Source: Polynucleobacter sp. JS-Mosq-20-D10
Lineage (GTDB): Bacteria; Pseudomonadota; Gammaproteobacteria; Burkholderiales; Burkholderiaceae
NCBI RefSeq assembly: GCF_018687755.1
Contig: NZ_CP061305.1
Span: forward strand, 310,001-374,000
Direction of reading: 5' to 3'
DNA length: 64,000 nt
Part shown: one piece after another, positions 60,911-64,000 of the stretch
How the letters are laid out: the number at the start of each line of letters is the position of its first letter
Position numbering within the stretch: the first letter of the stretch is position 1
Notes under the pieces: generated by a model
What the model was told of the DNA's origin: nothing
The model's input: the letters and a program-made list of their open reading frames with translations, nothing else
The model's database searches: none
Position numbers and translations under genes: made by a program

Positions 60911-61498
60911 ATGAAGCTACTGATCTTCCTATTGGCCTTATTGCCGCTAGATCGTTTGATTTGGTTGGGGTTTCATGATGGTCTGGGCGCGAATCCGATT
61001 GAGTTCATTACGCGCTCAACAGGAACGTGGGCGCTAGTCTTCTTGTGTTTGACACTGGCGATGACGCCATTGCGTTTGTTAACGAATTCAACGATGTGGA
61101 TTCGGTATCGCAGAATGTTGGGCCTATTGAGTTTCTTTTACGCATCACTGCATTTTGTAATCTGGCTTTGGCTAGATCAGGATTTTGATCTAATAGAGAT
61201 GCTCAAAGACGTAGTAAAGCGACCCTTTATTACGATGGGTTTTATTAGCCTAGTTTTGCTATTTCCACTAGCGCTGACCTCTACCCATTGGGCTCAAAGA
61301 AAACTGGGTCGTCGCTGGGCACTCTTGCATCGACTCATTTATCTGATTGCCTGTACTGCAATTCTCCACTATTGGTGGCACAAGGCAGGTAAGAATGATT
61401 TAGATACCGTCACAATCTACGCAGTGGTTTTGTTAGTGCTGTTATGTTGTAGGATTCCCTATATTCGCAAGCTTTTGGGCAGGCGACCTATCATTTAA
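60911..61498 (+). CDS. msrQ: Haem-binding membrane subunit MsrQ
   Basis: A 195-residue membrane protein with six segments, of the ferric reductase-like transmembrane family. Histidines likely to bind haem are in SFFYASLHFVIWLWL, LLHRLIYLIACTAILHYWW and the preceding TSTHWAQRKLGRRWALLHR. MsrQ passes electrons from the quinone pool or flavin reductase to MsrP. It has normal length and directly follows msrP, as in most genomes with this system. Confidence 0.92.
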   Translation: MKLLIFLLALLPLDRLIWLGFHDGLGANPIEFITRSTGTWALVFLCLTLAMTPLRLLTNSTMWIRYRRMLGLLSFFYASLHFVIWLWLDQDFDLIEMLKDVVKRPFITMGFISLVLLFPLALTSTHWAQRKLGRRWALLHRLIYLIACTAILHYWWHKAGKNDLDTVTIYAVVLLVLLCCRIPYIRKLLGRRPII

Positions 61499-61566
61499 GG
61501 ATAATCCGCCGATGACCCAGTTGCTTCACTCCAATATTCAAAAGCTTGAAATCACTGCGCAGAAAA

Positions 61567-62511
61567 ATGAAGGCATTTGAAAAGCGTATCGGTAATTACC
61601 TGATTCCACCCGGAATAGAAATTTTCGAGCGCGGGTGGTTGTCGGCCAACAATGTATTGCTCTTCGGTGAGGAAGATATATCGCTGGTTGATAGTGGGTA
61701 CTGTGCACACCAGCAGATGACTATTGATCTAGTTACTAATGCCCTTAAGCAGCATGACTTAAAAAACTTGAATAAAGTAGTTAACACCCACCTACATTCC
61801 GATCATTGTGGTGGTAACGCGGCTTTATCAAAAGTTTTTGACTGCGAGATATGGATACCAGAAGCAGAGGCAATCTCAGTACGAGATTGGAATGAGGATT
61901 TGCTGAGCTTTCAGCAATTGGGGCAAGAGTGCCCACGCTTCACACACCATACCCTTCTTGTGCCTGGCGAAGAAATTATCTTAGGATCTTATCGCTGGCA
62001 AATTCTGGCTGCTCCAGGCCATGATAACCATTCAATTATGTTGTACCAAGAGCAGCATCAAATCTTGATCTCTGCCGATGCGCTATGGGAGGAGGGCTTT
62101 GGAGTTATCTTTCCTGAGCTTTGGGGTGAGGGTGGCTTTGAAGAAGTAGCACAGACCTTAGAGTTAATTGAAGGACTTGCCGTTGCCTTGGTTATTCCTG
62201 GACATGGCAAGCCTTTTACGGATGTCAGTAAGTCGATTGAGATCGCAAAATCCCGCCTCGATTACCTCTCAAGTGATGCTGACCGCAATGCACGTCATGG
62301 CGCCAAGGTACTCCTGAAGTACAAGCTATTGGAATGGCGTAGACGAAAGCTAGCAGAGACTAATCAGTGGATTGCAGGTACGCCTGTATTGGAAAGTATT
62401 CGCAAGCAGCTCAATATGAGCAGTGAAGATTTTCAAGTTTGGTTGGTAGAGGCTTTAGTGAAATCGAAAGCGGCAGTCATCGAGAACGATTTTTTAATCA
62501 ATCAAGACTAA
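61567..62511 (+). CDS. MBL-fold metallo-hydrolase
   Basis: A 314-residue metallo-beta-lactamase-fold hydrolase. The metal motif is VVNTHLHSDHCGGNAAL (HxHxDH), with AAPGHDNHSIMLYQEQ and the aspartate in LISADALWEEGFG, then VIPGHGKPF. A C-terminal helical domain of about 90 residues follows (ARHGAKVLLKYKLLEWRRRK), like that of bacterial MBL proteins related to glyoxalase II. The start is ATG 61567; TTG 61546 in the same frame seems less likely. The substrate is unknown. It follows msrQ after a gap of about 70 bases and may share its transcript. Confidence 0.75.
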   Translation: MKAFEKRIGNYLIPPGIEIFERGWLSANNVLLFGEEDISLVDSGYCAHQQMTIDLVTNALKQHDLKNLNKVVNTHLHSDHCGGNAALSKVFDCEIWIPEAEAISVRDWNEDLLSFQQLGQECPRFTHHTLLVPGEEIILGSYRWQILAAPGHDNHSIMLYQEQHQILISADALWEEGFGVIFPELWGEGGFEEVAQTLELIEGLAVALVIPGHGKPFTDVSKSIEIAKSRLDYLSSDADRNARHGAKVLLKYKLLEWRRRKLAETNQWIAGTPVLESIRKQLNMSSEDFQVWLVEALVKSKAAVIENDFLINQD

Positions 62512-62605
62512 AGTATTCGTCAGAAATTAAATGACAGTTTTCCATCAACGGACTAGTCGTAGACAGGATAACTTTGCTGGTATCTACCGAGAATAAAAAT
62601 TTTGA

Positions 62606-62749
62606 TTAAGGCGATGGGACACCATGGTATTCATCGGATGCTTTCTCTAGATTGAATAAACCTCCAGAGAACTTGCTTTCATCAGCGCAAGCATGACCTA
62701 TTAATCCCACTAAAATCAGGAGATGAGTAAAAATACGCAACAATCTCAT
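62606..62749 (-). CDS. Possible 47-residue secreted peptide
   Basis: A short leftward frame with an ATG at 62749 and a TAA at 62608-62606. It encodes a clear signal-peptide-like start (RLLRIFTHLLILVGLIGH followed by ACA) with an A-C-A cleavage site, then a 25-residue mature part beginning DESKFSGGLFNLEKASDEYH. No ribosome binding site is obvious. A TTGACT lies upstream on this strand at 62777-62772, a possible -35 box. I do not recognise the peptide. The gap between the MBL hydrolase and the SDR gene is otherwise empty. Confidence 0.4.
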   Translation of the reverse strand: MRLLRIFTHLLILVGLIGHACADESKFSGGLFNLEKASDEYHGVPSP

Positions 62750-62801
62750 ATACGCAGTAATATAAATAGTTCAGTCAATTAGAAAAAATAAGTAGATCAA
62801 T

Positions 62802-63572
62802 ATGGAACATACAGTTTTAGTCACCGGCGCTACTGCCGGCTTTGGAGAGGCAGCTGCGAGGCGGTTTTTGGCGCATGGCCATCAAGTGATCGCTTTAGGC
62901 AGAAGAGTCGAGCGCCTAGAAGCTTTACAAGCATCCCTGCCAGTAGAGCAGCAGAAAAAATTACTCACTTTAGCTGTTGATGTTTGCGATAGCGCAAAGG
63001 TTGATGGGCTCGCAGCCACACTACCAGCCGAGTTTGCCAAGGTGACAGTGTTGGTTAACAACGCTGGATTGGCTTTAGGGCTTGAGCCGGCGCATCAGGC
63101 TTTGCTTACGGATTGGGATCGGATGATTGATACCAATATCAAGGGGTTAGTGCATATGACGCGTGCCTTTTTGCCGGGAATGGTAGAGCGCAAGTGTGGC
63201 CATGTGATTAATATAGGCTCAGTAGCGGCACATTATCCCTATCCGGGTGGCAACGTTTACGGTGGCACTAAAGCCTTTGTTCAGCAATTTAGTTTAAATC
63301 TCAGGGCGGATTTAATTGGCACGCCAGTACGCGTTACTTGCGTTGAGCCAGGGATGTCTTCTGGAACTGAGTTTTCGAATGTGCGCTTTAAAGGTGATGA
63401 TAGTAAGGCTGGTAAGGTCTATACCGGCGTGAAGGCATTAAGTGCAGATGACGTGGCAGAGGCTATTTATTGGTCTGCCAACTTGCCAAGTCATATGAAT
63501 ATTAATTTGGTTGAGCTAATGCCAGTACAACAGTCTTTCAATGGTTTTAGTGTTCACCGGGGTGAGTTGTAA
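62802..63572 (+). CDS. ydfG: SDR family oxidoreductase, YdfG-like (3-hydroxy acid dehydrogenase)
   Basis: A 256-residue classical short-chain dehydrogenase. The cofactor loop is VLVTGATAGFGEAAARRFLA, LVNNAGLALGLEPAHQALL is the NNAG block, and the catalytic serine and tyrosine-lysine lie in INIGSVAAHYPYPGGN and VYGGTKAFVQQF. CVEPGMSSGTEFSNVRFKGD and the ending INLVELMPVQQSFNGFSVHR are characteristic of YdfG, which oxidises L-allo-threonine, serine and 3-hydroxypropionate with NADP. The family is sure and the YdfG branch likely. It is convergent with the DUF2889 gene, seven bases between the ends. Confidence 0.85.
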   Translation: MEHTVLVTGATAGFGEAAARRFLAHGHQVIALGRRVERLEALQASLPVEQQKKLLTLAVDVCDSAKVDGLAATLPAEFAKVTVLVNNAGLALGLEPAHQALLTDWDRMIDTNIKGLVHMTRAFLPGMVERKCGHVINIGSVAAHYPYPGGNVYGGTKAFVQQFSLNLRADLIGTPVRVTCVEPGMSSGTEFSNVRFKGDDSKAGKVYTGVKALSADDVAEAIYWSANLPSHMNINLVELMPVQQSFNGFSVHRGEL

Positions 63573-63578
63573 TAAAAC

Positions 63579-64000
63579 CTAAATTGTAGGTTTCCATTTG
63601 TAAAACTTGGGGTAGATGCGCATCACTACTGGACCGTCGAAATCCCAAGATTTACAGGTTCCCAAATAGAGTGGTGGTTTGTTGTCATCCGGGTCAAATA
63701 GTGCCCCTGGAATAGACTGAAACGCGGCGGTAGCAATATTGCTGAGCAGTTCTCGTAAATGAGTGCATCCCTTAATGCCTCCAAGATGTTCGTTAATAGT
63801 TTTGCGCCAACCCTTACCAATGCGAGCTCCAATCAGCGCATCCATTGGAGGGATCACTTGCGGGCATTCTGGGTGGGGGTGGCTGTCCATGGCTACTTCA
63901 ATTGCTTGAATTACTAATTCAGTATTGACAGTAATGCGAACCCACATATCGTGGAAAGCTTGGCCTGGCTCCCAGGTTTTTCCACCGGTGGTAAATGGCT
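63579..64000 (-). CDS. DUF2889 family protein, cut by the window edge
   Basis: The frame reads leftward from the right edge to a stop at 63579, giving at least 140 residues. An ATG at 63947 lies inside the conserved region: upstream residues GGKTWEPGQAFHD continue the domain, so the true start is beyond the window. DUF2889 features are HDMWVRITVNTELVIQAIEV, ASP-rich HPHPECPQVIPPMDALIGAR and LGGIKGCTHLRELLSNIATA. The function is unknown to me. The 3' end lies next to the SDR gene. Confidence 0.8.
   Translation of the reverse strand, partial: PFTTGGKTWEPGQAFHDMWVRITVNTELVIQAIEVAMDSHPHPECPQVIPPMDALIGARIGKGWRKTINEHLGGIKGCTHLRELLSNIATAAFQSIPGALFDPDDNKPPLYLGTCKSWDFDGPVVMRIYPKFYKWKPTI

Noticed and set aside
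1..64000. CRISPR array, insertion sequence, tRNA or rRNA genes
   Set aside because: I looked for regular direct repeats, transposase motifs, terminal inverted repeats and tRNA/rRNA signatures and saw none; the duplicated stretch near chaA is a gene fragment, not a mobile element.

Overview
The window looks like the chromosome of a low-to-middle GC betaproteobacterium. The best guess is Polynucleobacter or a close relative (Burkholderiaceae). This rests on the mix of gene families: a Bug-type solute-binding protein, a monomeric isocitrate dehydrogenase, DUF934 next to a sulfite reductase, DarP, DUF2889 and DUF6352. It is an inference from gene content; no marker gene such as 16S rRNA is present. 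I saw no tRNA, rRNA, CRISPR array or insertion sequence.

Region 1 (1-30607) is a large surface-polysaccharide (O-antigen type) cluster that continues past the left edge. All genes read rightward except the last, and most are joined by 1-35 base overlaps. It starts with a wbpB-wbpD-wbpE-wbpI set for UDP-2,3-diacetamido uronic acids. A second aminotransferase/acetyltransferase/dehydrogenase trio lies near 19.5-22 kb. Two AsnB-type amidotransferases suggest that uronic acids are converted to uronamides. The cluster also holds a Wzx flippase, an EpsG-type polymerase, several glycosyltransferases, two polysaccharide-deacetylase-like proteins, a putative 2-oxoglutarate/iron oxygenase and a broken methyltransferase gene. 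A leftward MraY/WecA-type initiating transferase closes it. The centre (about 14.6-18.7 kb) is far more AT-rich than the flanks, as expected for a transferred island. A decayed piece of the chaA gene lies at its right border.

Region 2 (31-41.5 kb) is housekeeping and metabolism: a ChaA antiporter, siroheme and sulfite-reduction genes (cbiX, cobA, DUF934, cysI-like), a Bug protein with a PDC-hydrolase-like amidohydrolase, a PcaD-like hydrolase, an acyltransferase, and a NYN-domain gene with an unusual hairpin leader and no ordinary start codon.

Region 3 (42-52 kb) has a GMC oxidoreductase with two transporters and a ketopantoate reductase. Next is a sulfide/persulfide detoxification unit: a TauE exporter divergent from a persulfide-dioxygenase-like MBL protein, a BigR-type regulator and DUF2892. 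A four-gene leftward operon follows under two clear Fur-box-like sites: DUF6662, an FMN-binding protein, ApbE and a small haem-type membrane protein. It looks like an iron-regulated flavin-based electron-transfer system across the inner membrane and is the most interesting non-polysaccharide find.

Region 4 (52-64 kb) is mostly core: a DNA/RNA endonuclease, a lytic transglycosylase, an FKBP isomerase, DUF6352, an MFS transporter, monomeric isocitrate dehydrogenase, MsrPQ, an MBL hydrolase, an SDR enzyme, a possible 47-residue secreted peptide, and a DUF2889 gene cut by the right edge.
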